A stretch of DNA of 64,000 nucleotides from Pseudomonas sp. H9 (GCF_004353925.1 NZ_SMOK01000047.1:248001-312000); one strand, 5' to 3'. Numbered from the stretch's first letter, positions 51,085 through 59,852 are shown. The notes: generated by a model from the letters alone, not told the origin. Numbers and translations: made by a program.

Positions 51085-51200
51085 GTAGATTGCTCAGCCA
51101 GGCCGAGCCCCCGAGTTCGAACGCAAGACCCGGAGTTTTCATCGCACCCGAACCGCTTACGCTGGGCCTACCACTTCTCACCCAGAGCGTCCCGGTATGA
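51081..51200 (+). CDS. 39-aa ORF coupling the MocR gene to ada
   Basis: ATG 51081 overlaps the MocR stop (ATGA) and has GGAGG 4 nt upstream. The TGA at 51198-51200 overlaps the ada start at 51197 (again ATGA). The product begins MSRLLSQAEPPSSNARPG and is Pro/Leu-rich with no recognised domain. Two ATGA junctions and a strong ribosome site suggest it is translated, at least as a coupling ORF that feeds ribosomes to ada, which has no good site of its own. Confidence 0.5.
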   Translation: MSRLLSQAEPPSSNARPGVFIAPEPLTLGLPLLTQSVPV

Positions 51201-52276
51201 ACCACGACAAACCCCGCATCAGCGAAACCGATCCACGCTGGCAAGCGATCCTGGCCCGCGACCCGGCAGCCGACCAGGCGTTTGTGTACGCCGTGCGTAC
51301 CACCGGTGTGTACTGTCGACCCAGTAGCAGCTCGCGTCTGCCGCGTATCGACAATATCGAGTTCTTCGACACCGCAGCCGAAGCTGAAGCCGCAGGCTAT
51401 CGCCCAAGCAAACGCCGTGCAGCCGACCAGACGCTGATGGCCGAGCAGCATCGGGCGCAGGTCACCCGAGCCTGCCAGTTGATCGAAAGTGCCGAATCCG
51501 CCCCCAGCCTCAATCAACTGGCCGAACACCTGAGCATGAGCCCTTATCACTTTCACCGGGTGTTCAAGGCCATCACTGGGGTAACGCCCAAGGCGTATGC
51601 CTGCGCTCACCGGGCTCGGAAAGTGCGCACCCAACTGCACAGCGCCAGCACCATTACCGATGCGCTGTATCAAGCGGGTTTCAACTCCAACAGCCGTTTT
51701 TACGAATCGAGTAATGCCCGCTTGGGCATGACGCCGGGGGCTTATCGGGCGGGAGGCACCAATACCACGATCCGCTTTGCCATTGGCCAATGCTCGCTGG
51801 GTGCAATCCTGGTGGCGCAAAGCGAACGCGGGATCTGCGCGATTCTGCTTGGCGATGACCCGCAAGCGTTACTGGATGATTTACAAGACAAGTTTCCCAA
51901 GGCCGACTTGCTCGGCGGCGACGCCGGGTTTGAAAGCCTGGTGGCCAGAGTGGTGGGCTTGATAGAGGTGCCGGGGGTCGATCTGGATTTACCGCTAGAC
52001 CTGCGTGGCACGGCCTTTCAGGAGCGGGTCTGGCAGGCATTGCGCAGCATTCCGGCGGGCACGACCGCCAGCTATGCCGAGATTGCCCAACGGATTGGCT
52101 CCCCCAAAGCGGTGCGCGCCGTGGCTCAGGCCTGCGCTGCCAACGCCCTGGCCGTGGCCATTCCCTGCCACCGAGTGGTGCGCAGCGACGGCAACCTCTC
52201 GGGTTACCGTTGGGGCGTTGAGCGTAAGCGCCAACTGCTGGAGCGTGAACGTCAGTCAGACAAAAGTGCCGGCTGA
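51197..52276 (+). CDS. ada: Ada-type regulator / O6-methylguanine-DNA methyltransferase with degraded N-terminal zinc site
   Basis: 359 aa with all three Ada parts: N-terminal methylphosphotriester domain (1-78), AraC-type HTH (about 90-180) and C-terminal methyltransferase with PCHRV active site (Cys324). In E. coli Ada the zinc ligands are C38, C42, C69 and C72. Here C38 is kept (Cys40), but the others align with Ser44, Ser71 and Arg74. Repair of O6-methylguanine should be intact, whereas zinc binding and methyl-triggered activation by the N-domain are doubtful. Translation appears coupled to the preceding 39-codon ORF. Confidence 0.9.
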   Translation: MNHDKPRISETDPRWQAILARDPAADQAFVYAVRTTGVYCRPSSSSRLPRIDNIEFFDTAAEAEAAGYRPSKRRAADQTLMAEQHRAQVTRACQLIESAESAPSLNQLAEHLSMSPYHFHRVFKAITGVTPKAYACAHRARKVRTQLHSASTITDALYQAGFNSNSRFYESSNARLGMTPGAYRAGGTNTTIRFAIGQCSLGAILVAQSERGICAILLGDDPQALLDDLQDKFPKADLLGGDAGFESLVARVVGLIEVPGVDLDLPLDLRGTAFQERVWQALRSIPAGTTASYAEIAQRIGSPKAVRAVAQACAANALAVAIPCHRVVRSDGNLSGYRWGVERKRQLLERERQSDKSAG

Positions 52277-52534
52277 TCAGCCGTTGGTGCAGCCATTGCC
52301 CATGGCACGGTATTCAAGGGTATGACGCTGCCCTTGATGATCTTCGTAAACCATGGTTGCCGGCACAACTTCACATACATTGGGAAGCGTCGACAAACTG
52401 ATCACCTTGGCAATATCCAGGTTGGTCGAGTAATCGTACTGTTCATAAACAGGTTGCGTGCTGGCTGTTTTAACCTCATCAGCCATCGCCAAAGAAGACA
52501 CACCAACAAGCGCAAGTACAAGTAAACTTTTCAT
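52277..52534 (-). CDS. DUF2790-family small secreted protein
   Basis: 85 aa from ATG 52534 (MKSLLVLALVGVSSLAMA signal peptide). The mature protein has the DUF2790 pattern YDYSTNLDIAKVISL...CEVVPATMVYEDHQG...LEYRAMGNGC, with two cysteines that may form a disulfide. The family is almost confined to Pseudomonas and often metal- or stress-regulated; its function is unknown. The stop codon abuts the ada stop codon, so the genes converge with no spacer. Confidence 0.82.
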   Translation of the reverse strand: MKSLLVLALVGVSSLAMADEVKTASTQPVYEQYDYSTNLDIAKVISLSTLPNVCEVVPATMVYEDHQGQRHTLEYRAMGNGCTNG

Positions 52535-52818
52535 AATAATAAGCCTGCAAAGCAATCAAACTAATCGATTGACTTCATTGGCCAACTTAGGCGCGGAGAA
52601 GTTGTTACATCGAACATTAGGACATAACACGAAGTACCGGTCCCGCTGTTGTTTCTTGTGGGGACAAACATAGTTTACTAGTTGCCAAAGACGGTTAAAT
52701 CCCTGAACTTAACATTCACTGTTACAGAATCTGCAACAATCCGCCGGGATTCTCTCCCTCGACAGCCGGTGCATCTGCGTGTAAAAGCCCGGACCAGAGC
52801 CGCTGCTGCGACATTGCC

Positions 52819-53271
52819 ATGACCACCTTACGCTACTGCCTGCTGACCGAACCCGAACGGCCCCTGCTGAATAAATTCTACAAAAGCCAGGGCTCGCCGA
52901 TGCGCGCAGCCGCTCAAGGACAACTCTGGGTGGCACGGGCAGAGGAAATTATCGCAGCGTTATGCCTGACCGCAGTACCCGGTGGCCACTGGCTGACGGG
53001 GTTATGGGTGGCGCAAGCCTTCAGAGGGCAACACATTGCCCACCGTTTGATCGAAGCGGCCTTACAGCACTGCGAAGGTGCCGTCTGGCTGTTCTGCCAC
53101 CCGGACCTGACGCCCTTCTATCAGCGCCAGGGCTTCAGCCCCTGCACAGACTTGCCTGCCACGCTGGCGGAACGCTTCGAGCGTTACCAGCGCAGCAAAC
53201 CGCTGGTGGCGATGGCTCGCCTTCAGTCGTCACCGGCAGGATCAAGCCCGGGAAACAGCACATCGGTGTAA
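52819..53271 (+). CDS. GNAT-family N-acetyltransferase
   Basis: 150 aa. The GNAT core is visible: LWVAQAFRGQHIAHRLIEAAL with the acetyl-CoA loop (R/Q-G-x-H/G-I-A), and a C-terminal FYQRQGFSP strand. A short N-terminal LTEPERPLLNKFYKSQGSPMRA segment is shared by a Pseudomonas subgroup. Substrate unknown. The last 49 nt overlap the convergent deformylase gene. The 284 bp upstream are AT-richer and hold no gene. Confidence 0.75.
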   Translation: MTTLRYCLLTEPERPLLNKFYKSQGSPMRAAAQGQLWVARAEEIIAALCLTAVPGGHWLTGLWVAQAFRGQHIAHRLIEAALQHCEGAVWLFCHPDLTPFYQRQGFSPCTDLPATLAERFERYQRSKPLVAMARLQSSPAGSSPGNSTSV

Positions 53272-53762
53272 CCGAACTTGCCGAAATCATGGATGCGCGA
53301 CGGGTACAAGCGCCCAATCAAGTGATCGCACTCATGCTGCACAACCCGCGCATGGAAGCCCTCGGCGATGCGATCGATCAGTTGCCCTTGCGGGTCGATG
53401 CCTTCATAACGAATGGTACGAAAGCGCGGCACCACACCGCGCAGCCCCGGCACCGACAGGCAGCCTTCCCAGCCGTCTTCCACTTCGCTGCCCAAGGGTG
53501 TGATCAGCGGATTGAGCAGAATGGTCTGCGGTACTGGCTCCGCGTCCGGGTAACGTTCGCTGCGTTCGAAGCCAAAGATCACCAACTGCAAGTCGACACC
53601 AATCTGCGGCGCAGCCAGGCCAACACCGCCCACATGGCGCATGGTTTCGAACATATCGGCAATCAGTTGTTTCAGCTCGGCGCTGCCGATCAGGTGCTGC
53701 GGAACGGGTGGCGCGATGCGCAGCAGGCGCTCATCGCCCATTTTCAGAATGTCACGAATCAT
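53223..53762 (-). CDS. def: Peptide deformylase
   Basis: 179 aa. All three deformylase motifs are present: GVGLAAPQ (46-53), EGCLS with metal ligand Cys101, and HECDH (143-147) with the catalytic Glu144. It removes the formyl group from nascent proteins. It is probably a second deformylase, since the primary one normally sits beside fmt. The start lies inside the end of the BrkB-like gene (11-bp overlap), so the two are co-transcribed. Confidence 0.92.
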   Translation of the reverse strand: MIRDILKMGDERLLRIAPPVPQHLIGSAELKQLIADMFETMRHVGGVGLAAPQIGVDLQLVIFGFERSERYPDAEPVPQTILLNPLITPLGSEVEDGWEGCLSVPGLRGVVPRFRTIRYEGIDPQGQLIDRIAEGFHARVVQHECDHLIGRLYPSRIHDFGKFGYTDVLFPGLDPAGDD

Positions 53763-54738
53763 GGGATGTACGACTCAAGGGTTCACCTTCCGGCGTGGCC
53801 GGGTGGTCGAGCGAGTGATCGCGGCCCAACCCGGAAACATGCTTTTTATCATGTTCGACGGTTGAGTCGCCTACTTGTTTATCACCCGGATTCTTACCTT
53901 CCGTAGACATATGCTCAATGACTGCATTCATCTCAGCGCCTAACAACAACACGGCAGCAGAAATATAGAAGTACAGTAGCAAAACGATAATTGCCCCGAT
54001 ACTTCCATACATCGCGTTGTAGTCAGCGAAGGTTTTCACGTAATAGCCAAAGGCTAACGACGCGACAATCCAGACCACCACTGCCAGCACTGAACCTGGG
54101 GTGATAAAGCGAAATTCCTGTTTGACATCGGGCATCACGTAGTAGATGAGTGCCACCGCCACCATCATCAGAATGATGATCGCTGGCCAGCGCAGTATCG
54201 TCCATACGGTCACGATGAACTCCTGCATGCCGATCTGAGCGGCAATCCACTCCATGACCTGCGGCCCCAGCACCATTAACGCAGCCGCTGCCAACAACAT
54301 GCCGGCGATGCCCACGGTGTAGATGATCGACAGCGGAATACGCTTCCATACCGGCCGACCCTCGACCACGTCATAGGCGGCGTTCATAGCCCCCATCATC
54401 AGCCGCACGCCCGCCGAAGCCGTCCACAGGGCAATGACGATACCCACCGAAAGCAAACCGCCTTTGGACTGCTGCAACTGGTCGATCACCGGATTGACCT
54501 GCTCCAGGGCCTGAGGCGGCAAGACCAGCTCAGACTGCAAACGCAACCAGGAGAAGAAATCTGGCAGGTGCAGAAAACCGATCAGGGCAATGAGGAACAA
54601 CAGGAAGGGAAACAGCGAAAACAACATCTGGTAGGCCAATGCCGAGGCATAGGTCGACATCTCGTCATCGAGAAACTCTTTGACGGTACGCACCAGCACG
54701 CGATGCAAAGGCAAACCGCGCAGGTCGGGGAAAATCAT
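53752..54738 (-). CDS. YihY/BrkB-family inner membrane protein
   Basis: 328 aa from ATG 54738 (MIFPDLRGLPLHRV; AGGAG 6 nt upstream). About six hydrophobic segments, with family motifs ASALAYQMLFSLFPFLLFLIA and GSIGAIIVLLLYFYISAAVLLLGAEMNA. The family was once called RNase BN in error; transport is suspected but the function is unknown. The cytoplasmic tail after residue 275 is hydrophilic and variable. It overlaps the deformylase gene. Confidence 0.85.
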   Translation of the reverse strand: MIFPDLRGLPLHRVLVRTVKEFLDDEMSTYASALAYQMLFSLFPFLLFLIALIGFLHLPDFFSWLRLQSELVLPPQALEQVNPVIDQLQQSKGGLLSVGIVIALWTASAGVRLMMGAMNAAYDVVEGRPVWKRIPLSIIYTVGIAGMLLAAAALMVLGPQVMEWIAAQIGMQEFIVTVWTILRWPAIIILMMVAVALIYYVMPDVKQEFRFITPGSVLAVVVWIVASLAFGYYVKTFADYNAMYGSIGAIIVLLLYFYISAAVLLLGAEMNAVIEHMSTEGKNPGDKQVGDSTVEHDKKHVSGLGRDHSLDHPATPEGEPLSRTSHDS

Positions 54739-54894
54739 AGCGTCTCCTTTCGCCAATTGAGGGTCATGGCCACGGTTCTTTACTAGCGTCTGCAGTAAAG
54801 TCTAAACGACGATCGACGCGAAGTTGCTATTGAATGCTGCAGATAACACAACGGCCACCCTCGGCGGCCGCTGCGCAATTTCTTCCTACAATAA

Positions 54895-55074
54895 TCAAGG
54901 CTTTTTCACTGCATCCTTGACCTTGCCGGCCACTTGCTGGGCTTCGCCTTTAATCTCCTGGGCCTTGCCTTCGGCGCGTAGACGATCATTGTCGGTGACC
55001 TTGCCGATGCCTTGCTTGATGTTACCAACCGCTTCGTTGGCCATACCTTTGACTTTATCTTTAGTGCCACTCAT
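54895..55074 (-). CDS. CsbD-family stress protein
   Basis: 59 aa from ATG 55074 (AGGAG upstream). CsbD signature: MSGTKDKVKGMANEAVGNIK, then GKVTDNDRLRAEGKAQE and a Lys-rich end. These small hydrophilic, probably disordered proteins accumulate in general stress and stationary phase. The longer open frame upstream is not used. Isolated gene. Confidence 0.88.
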   Translation of the reverse strand: MSGTKDKVKGMANEAVGNIKQGIGKVTDNDRLRAEGKAQEIKGEAQQVAGKVKDAVKKP

Positions 55075-55183
55075 GGGTGTTCTCCTGAAGTGGAAAAACG
55101 GGCTGTCAGCATTGACAGTCAGTGGACCCATGGCCGCTTGGCAGAGTTTCAATTATTTTCCCGGCGGCGAAATCGCTGGTCTA

Positions 55184-55609
55184 TCAAGGTTTTAACGCCT
55201 GGCACTGGTTGCGCAGGTCATTGTCTCGAATGCTCCCGCAACCACCCTTGCCTTGCTTGGCATAGCAATAGTTGCGTTGGTCGCTGTCGGAAATCGAACC
55301 GCAGCCGCTCCCCCGGGTTTCGGCATAGCAGGCATTGCGCAGGTCAGAATCGCGGATGGAACCACAGCCACTGCCGCGCTGCTTGGCATAGCAATAGTTG
55401 CGTTGGTCGCTGTCGGAAATCGAGCCACAGCCACTGCCACGGGTTTCGGCGTAACAGGCATTGCGCAGGTCAGAATCGCGGATGGAACCACAGCCGCTTC
55501 CGCCGTCTCTGGCATAGCAATAGTTGCGCTGGTCAGCGTCACGGATACTGCCGCAACCGGCATACGCGTAACTGCTGAGCAACATCAACAGGGCCAACAC
55601 TACTTTCAT
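55184..55609 (-). CDS. Secreted cysteine-rich protein with six 21-residue repeats
   Basis: 141 aa. A signal peptide (MKVVLALLMLLSSYAYA) is followed by six tandem units of about 21 residues with the pattern GCGSI-R/S-D-x-D-x-RN-x-C-x-A. Each unit has two cysteines, twelve in all. Repeats 2 and 4 are nearly identical, as are 3 and 5, giving a 42-residue (126-bp) higher-order period that also shows in the DNA. It probably forms a rod of disulfide-stabilised units in the periplasm or outside the cell. Function unknown; I do not recognise a named family. Confidence 0.8.
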   Translation of the reverse strand: MKVVLALLMLLSSYAYAGCGSIRDADQRNYCYARDGGSGCGSIRDSDLRNACYAETRGSGCGSISDSDQRNYCYAKQRGSGCGSIRDSDLRNACYAETRGSGCGSISDSDQRNYCYAKQGKGGCGSIRDNDLRNQCQALKP

Positions 55610-55772
55610 CGGTCATCTTCCTTGGGGCTCGTCAACAACGACAGCACTTAAATGCGCCATCAAATTGAGATCAAAGCTGTAGAGAAGTTCCCGGCACGCG
55701 CGCGCCGCTTTATGTTTCTTCGCGATGCCAGCACAATAGTCGGCCTTTCAAGCGTCACCCGTAGGAACCTGC

Positions 55773-56156
55773 ATGAAACTCGACAAACCCGCCGCTATCG
55801 CCCGTCGCAATCTGGAGCTGGATAAACCGGTGCTTGCCAGCGACAACACCTTGTTTGCCGTGCTTGATACCAAGCGCAGCCTGTGGTGGTTCGATGTGCC
55901 GGTAAAGCTGGTATTGCGCAAAGGCGCGGCTGACTGGGTCAACCTGCTGCTGCACACGCCTGAAACCGACGAGTTGCAGCACTTGAAAGTGCCGGTGAAT
56001 TTCCTGAAGGCGCATCTGGAAAAGATGGAAGTTCGCCACCCTGGCAAGCGTCGCTCCACCATCAGTCTGGCCCTGAGCGCCGACCGCGATGCATGGCTTC
56101 AGGACGTACGCCCAGGTGGCGAAAACCTGAACTTTGCAGGCTTTCGCCAGGCCTGA
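55773..56156 (+). CDS. Conserved hypothetical protein, 127 aa
   Basis: 127 aa, soluble, no signal peptide. It contains SLWWFDVPVKLVLRKGAADW and a basic HPGKRRSTISLAL stretch. I do not recognise the family. AGGAACCTGC precedes the ATG, codon use is like the neighbours, and the stop abuts the convergent cvfB-like stop with no spacer, which suggests a real gene. Cytoplasmic. Confidence 0.65.
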   Translation: MKLDKPAAIARRNLELDKPVLASDNTLFAVLDTKRSLWWFDVPVKLVLRKGAADWVNLLLHTPETDELQHLKVPVNFLKAHLEKMEVRHPGKRRSTISLALSADRDAWLQDVRPGGENLNFAGFRQA

Positions 56157-56993
56157 TCAGACCAGTTCGATGCGGTCAGCGTGGATGACGATGTGGCCTT
56201 CCTTGTACAAGGCACCGATCGCCTTCTTGAAGTTACCCTTGCTGACCCCGAACATGTCGCTGATGAGCTGAGGGTCGCTCTTGTCGCTGACCGGCAGCAC
56301 GCCATTGGCATCCTTGAGCTTGCTCAGAATCTTCTCGTTCAAGCTGCTGGCCAGGGCCTGCCCCACCGGCTGCAGGCTTAAGGCAATCTTGCCGTCGCTA
56401 CGCAGCTCTTTGATGTAGCCCTTCTCCTGCTTGCCCGAACGCAGGAACTTGAACACCTCGTTCTTGTGGATCAAGCCCCAGTGCTTGTTGTTGATGATCG
56501 CTTTGAAACCCATCGGGGTTTCTTCGACCACCAGCAAGTCGACTTCCTGGCCCGTGGTGTAGTTGGCCGGCACTTTGTCCAGATACCGGTCCAGACGCGC
56601 GGTGGCGGTGATCCGCCGCGTGCGTTTGTCCAGGTAGGCATGCACCACACAGTACTCGCCCTGGCGCATCTGGCGCTTTTCTTCGGAGTACGGCATCAAC
56701 AGGTCCTTGGGCAGGCCCCAGTCGAGGAAAATACCGATGCTGTTGATTTCCTTGACCTTGAGGCTGGCGAACTCGCCGACCTGCAGTTTGGTCTTTTCAG
56801 TGGTGGCGATCAGCTTGTCTTCACTGTCCAGGTAGACGAAGACATTCAACCAGTCATCGACCTCGGTGGGCGTGTCCTTGGGGATGTAACGGTTAGGCAG
56901 GAGGATTTCGCCATCCGCGCCGCCGTCCAGGTACAGGCCGAAGTCCGTGTGTTTCACGATTTGCAAACTGTTGTAACGCCCAACTAAAGCCAT
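56157..56993 (-). CDS. CvfB-family S1-domain RNA-binding protein
   Basis: 278 aa, the family length (YitL/CvfB). S1-like OB folds are visible at about 1-60 (GRYNSLQIVKHTDFGLYLDGG), 65-130 (FASLKVKEINSIGIFLDWGLPKDLLMP) and 145-210 (GQEVDLLVVEETPMGFKAIIN). A C-terminal winged helix (SDPQLISDMFGVSKGNFKKAIGALYKEGHI) completes the protein. CvfB in Staphylococcus binds RNA and affects virulence gene expression; the role in Pseudomonas is not established. Confidence 0.87.
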   Translation of the reverse strand: MALVGRYNSLQIVKHTDFGLYLDGGADGEILLPNRYIPKDTPTEVDDWLNVFVYLDSEDKLIATTEKTKLQVGEFASLKVKEINSIGIFLDWGLPKDLLMPYSEEKRQMRQGEYCVVHAYLDKRTRRITATARLDRYLDKVPANYTTGQEVDLLVVEETPMGFKAIINNKHWGLIHKNEVFKFLRSGKQEKGYIKELRSDGKIALSLQPVGQALASSLNEKILSKLKDANGVLPVSDKSDPQLISDMFGVSKGNFKKAIGALYKEGHIVIHADRIELV

Positions 56994-57102
56994 TTCCGGA
57001 AATCCTCATTGCGAGCCCGGCATTCTACACCCAACCGGCAAAAGGAACCGCAATGAGCCATGCTGATCTATACACACAAGCACGTCACTGCAAGGACTCG
57101 CC

Positions 57103-57972
57103 ATGCACGCCTGCCTGTCCAAGTACCTGCGCCTCTGCCTGCTCCTGCTTGTCACGGCCCTGCTGGCCGTGGCCTGTAGCCGTATTGACCTGGCCTACCG
57201 CAACCTCGATGTGCTGGTGCCCTGGACACTCGATGATTACCTGAACATGAGCCGCCAGCAAAAGGCCTGGCTCAATCAGCGCTTGAAGCAACATCTGGCC
57301 TGGCATTGCCGTACACAATTGCCGGGGTACCTGACCTGGATCGACGAAGTCCGACAAATGGTTGCCAACGGCCAGGTGACCGATCAGCAGGTACAAGCCC
57401 GTACCCAGGAGGCAAAGCAGGCGATCGCTAAAGTGGCGGACCAGGTCACCCCCTCTGCAGCGCAGTTGCTCAAGGCGATGGATGATCAGCAGGTGCGCGA
57501 GATGCGCCAGGCCTTTGCTGAAGACATTCGCGAGCGTCAGGCCAAGTTTGTCAAAACACCCCTGGCCCGGCAGATCGAGGCGCGAGCAGAACGTATGGAA
57601 AAGCGCCTGACGCCTTGGTTGGGTGAGCTGAGCACACAGCAACAGGTGCGGATCATGCTCTGGTCACAAAGCCTGGGCGAACAGAACCGTCAATGGATCG
57701 CCAATCGGGCCAACTGGCAGGCGCAATTCAGTGCTGCCATGGATCAGCGCAACAGCACCGCTTTCGAGCCTCGCCTCGAACAACTGCTGAAAAACCGCGA
57801 TAGCCTGTGGACCCCGGAGTACCGCCAGGCTTATCAGCGCACCGAACTGGCAGCCCGCCACCTGCTGGTTGACCTGATGGCGCAGAGCAGCGAGCAGCAA
57901 CGTCAGCACCTGGAGTTGAAGCTCAGCCAGGTGCGCAAAGACTTCAGCGAACTCAAGTGCATGAAAGGCTAA
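57103..57972 (+). CDS. DUF6279-family lipoprotein
   Basis: 289 aa. A type II signal peptide with lipobox LAVAC (lipidated Cys25) is followed by SRIDLAYRNLDVLVPWTLDDYL, the start of the DUF6279 family. The mature protein is helical and Gln-rich. AAGGA lies 6 nt before the ATG. A short overlapping frame starts at 57053 but looks non-coding. The protein is probably anchored in the outer membrane, periplasmic face; function unknown. Confidence 0.82.
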   Translation: MHACLSKYLRLCLLLLVTALLAVACSRIDLAYRNLDVLVPWTLDDYLNMSRQQKAWLNQRLKQHLAWHCRTQLPGYLTWIDEVRQMVANGQVTDQQVQARTQEAKQAIAKVADQVTPSAAQLLKAMDDQQVREMRQAFAEDIRERQAKFVKTPLARQIEARAERMEKRLTPWLGELSTQQQVRIMLWSQSLGEQNRQWIANRANWQAQFSAAMDQRNSTAFEPRLEQLLKNRDSLWTPEYRQAYQRTELAARHLLVDLMAQSSEQQRQHLELKLSQVRKDFSELKCMKG

Positions 57973-57982
57973 CTGACCTGTA

Positions 57983-58045
57983 GGAGCAGGCTTGCCCCGC
58001 GATTGCGGTTATCTGTCACATCGCATCGCGGGGCAAGCCCGCTCC
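57983..58045. repeat. REP pair
   Basis: GGAGCAGGCTTGCCCCGCGA and inverted TCGCGGGGCAAGCCCGCTCC; the right end touches the aceK stop codon. Confidence 0.88.
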
Positions 58046-59760
58046 TACCTTGGTTTGCGCCGATACGGGAATACGTCGATCACCTTGCCGCCGCGAATCG
58101 CCTCCTGCAGGCCTTTCCAGTAATCCGCATCGTACAACTCACCATGTAACTGGCTGAACAGCCGACGCTGCCCACTGTCGGCAAACAGGAACGGGGGAAA
58201 CTCTTCAGGGAACACGTCGTGCGGGCCGATCGAATACCACGGCTCGCCAGACATTTCGTCTTCGGGGTAGCGTGGCGGCGGGATGTAACGGAAGTTCACT
58301 TCGGTGAGAAAGCAGATTTCGTCGTAGTCGTAGAACACAATCCGACCATGGCGGGTGACACCGAAGTTCTTCAGCAACATATCGCCCGGGAAGATATTGG
58401 CCGCTGCCAGTTGTTTGATGGCCAGGCCATAGTCTTCCAGCGCTTCACGCACCTGAGCGTCGTTGGCGTGCTCCAGATACAGGTTGAGCGGGGTCATGCG
58501 CCGCTCGGTCCAGCAGTGGCGCACCAGCACGGTGTCACCTTCCACGGCGACCGTCGAAGGCGCCACTTCCAACAGCTCAGCCAGGCACTCGGGTTCAAAC
58601 TTGCTCAACGGGAAGCGGAAATCGGAAAACTCCTGGGTATCGGCCATACGCCCGACCCGATCAACGCTTTTCACCAGGCGGTACTTCTCGATTACCGTGG
58701 CCCGATCAACGCTTTTGGACGGCGAGAAGCGGTCTTTGATGATTTTGAACACGGTGTTGAAACCCGGCAGGGTAAACACGCTCATGACCATGCCACGCAC
58801 ACCTGGAGCCATGATGAAGCGGTCATCCGTGTTGGCCAGATGATTGATCAGCGCGCGGTAGAACTCCGATTTGCCATGCTTATAGAAGCCAATAGAGGTG
58901 TACAGCTCGGCGATATGCTTGCCCGGCAGAATGCGCTTGAGAAAGCTGACAAAATCAGCCGGCACCGGCACATCCACCATGAAATAGGAACGGGTGAAAG
59001 AGAAGATAATCGACACTTCGGCTTCGTCGGTAATCAGCGCATCAATCTCGATACCATGCCCCTCGCGATGCAACAAAGGGATCACCAGTGGCCACTGCTC
59101 ATCCTGGGTGTAAATACGCCCGACCAGATAAGCCCCTTTATTGCGATACAGCACTGGCGAAAACAACTCCACGGCCAACGCCGGGTCCTTGCAGACCCAG
59201 TCCGGCAAGTTTTCGCGCAACTGCCCTTCAAGCCGGGCCAGGTCGCCCTCAAGGTCCCCATAGGCAACGTCGAAACAATAGTCGTTGAAGATTTGCGTCA
59301 ACACACTGGCCAGGCCGCTGCGAGGGCGGTACGTACGCGTTTGCGCTGCCCGCTCGTGGCTGCGCAACGAAGGCCGGGTAGTGTGAATGAACATACAGCC
59401 GTCGCTGATCAGGTCATGGCTGAACAGGCTGCAGAAGATCGAGTTGTACCACGTCTCCGACAACTCATCGTCCAGCCGTGGATCAATCAGGCCGATGTAA
59501 GCGCTTTTAACCAACGGCCACTGTGTCACCTCCAGCAGCACTTCAGCGTCAAACGCCTCATGTAACCAGCCACTGACTTCGCTGACCTTTTCCTCATACA
59601 GATTGATACGCGCTGCCGACGCGCTCTGCGTCTGCTGCCACTGCGCCTGCTCGAAGCGGGCACGGGCGCCGATGGTGATCTGGCGAAAATGCTCACGGTA
59701 ATCATCGAAGCCATCGAGGATCATCCGGGCGATAGCGGCGGCCGGCCAGTGCTGGGGCAT
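58045..59760 (-). CDS. aceK: Isocitrate dehydrogenase kinase/phosphatase
   Basis: 571 aa, the expected AceK length. It phosphorylates and dephosphorylates isocitrate dehydrogenase, setting flux into the glyoxylate shunt during growth on acetate or fatty acids. Visible landmarks are the ATP-binding VMSVFTLPGFNTVFKIIKDRF segment, the catalytic region ENFGVT-like DMLLKNFGVTRHGRIVFYDYDEICFL and PRYPEDEMSGEPWY. GAGG lies 9 nt before the ATG. It fits metabolically with the fadD genes of the window but is not in an ace operon here. Confidence 0.95.
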   Translation of the reverse strand: MPQHWPAAAIARMILDGFDDYREHFRQITIGARARFEQAQWQQTQSASAARINLYEEKVSEVSGWLHEAFDAEVLLEVTQWPLVKSAYIGLIDPRLDDELSETWYNSIFCSLFSHDLISDGCMFIHTTRPSLRSHERAAQTRTYRPRSGLASVLTQIFNDYCFDVAYGDLEGDLARLEGQLRENLPDWVCKDPALAVELFSPVLYRNKGAYLVGRIYTQDEQWPLVIPLLHREGHGIEIDALITDEAEVSIIFSFTRSYFMVDVPVPADFVSFLKRILPGKHIAELYTSIGFYKHGKSEFYRALINHLANTDDRFIMAPGVRGMVMSVFTLPGFNTVFKIIKDRFSPSKSVDRATVIEKYRLVKSVDRVGRMADTQEFSDFRFPLSKFEPECLAELLEVAPSTVAVEGDTVLVRHCWTERRMTPLNLYLEHANDAQVREALEDYGLAIKQLAAANIFPGDMLLKNFGVTRHGRIVFYDYDEICFLTEVNFRYIPPPRYPEDEMSGEPWYSIGPHDVFPEEFPPFLFADSGQRRLFSQLHGELYDADYWKGLQEAIRGGKVIDVFPYRRKPR

Positions 59761-59822
59761 ACATCAAACCTCTACGGGAATGTCGAAGCCTGAGCTTAGC
59801 CAGTCGCCGTGGGCAGGGAAAG

Positions 59823-59852
59823 CCTGGCGATACGGCGGTATTGGCCAAACTC
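59823..59852 (+). repeat. Direct repeat flanking the rRNase toxin cassette, left copy
   Basis: 30-bp core starting CCTGGCGATACGGCGGTATT and ending GGCCAAACTC, identical to 61460-61489. Degenerate similarity continues for about 35 bp to the right (GGAgTTtCAaCGtAaGgAAAGG). Confidence 0.9.

Noticed and set aside
57053..57244. 63-codon frame overlapping the start of the DUF6279 lipoprotein
   Set aside because: It has an acceptable ribosome site, but the product is Cys/Ser/Pro/Trp-rich noise in the wrong frame of a clear lipoprotein gene.
58219..59565. 448-codon frame opposite aceK
   Set aside because: Antisense shadow created by high-GC third codon positions.
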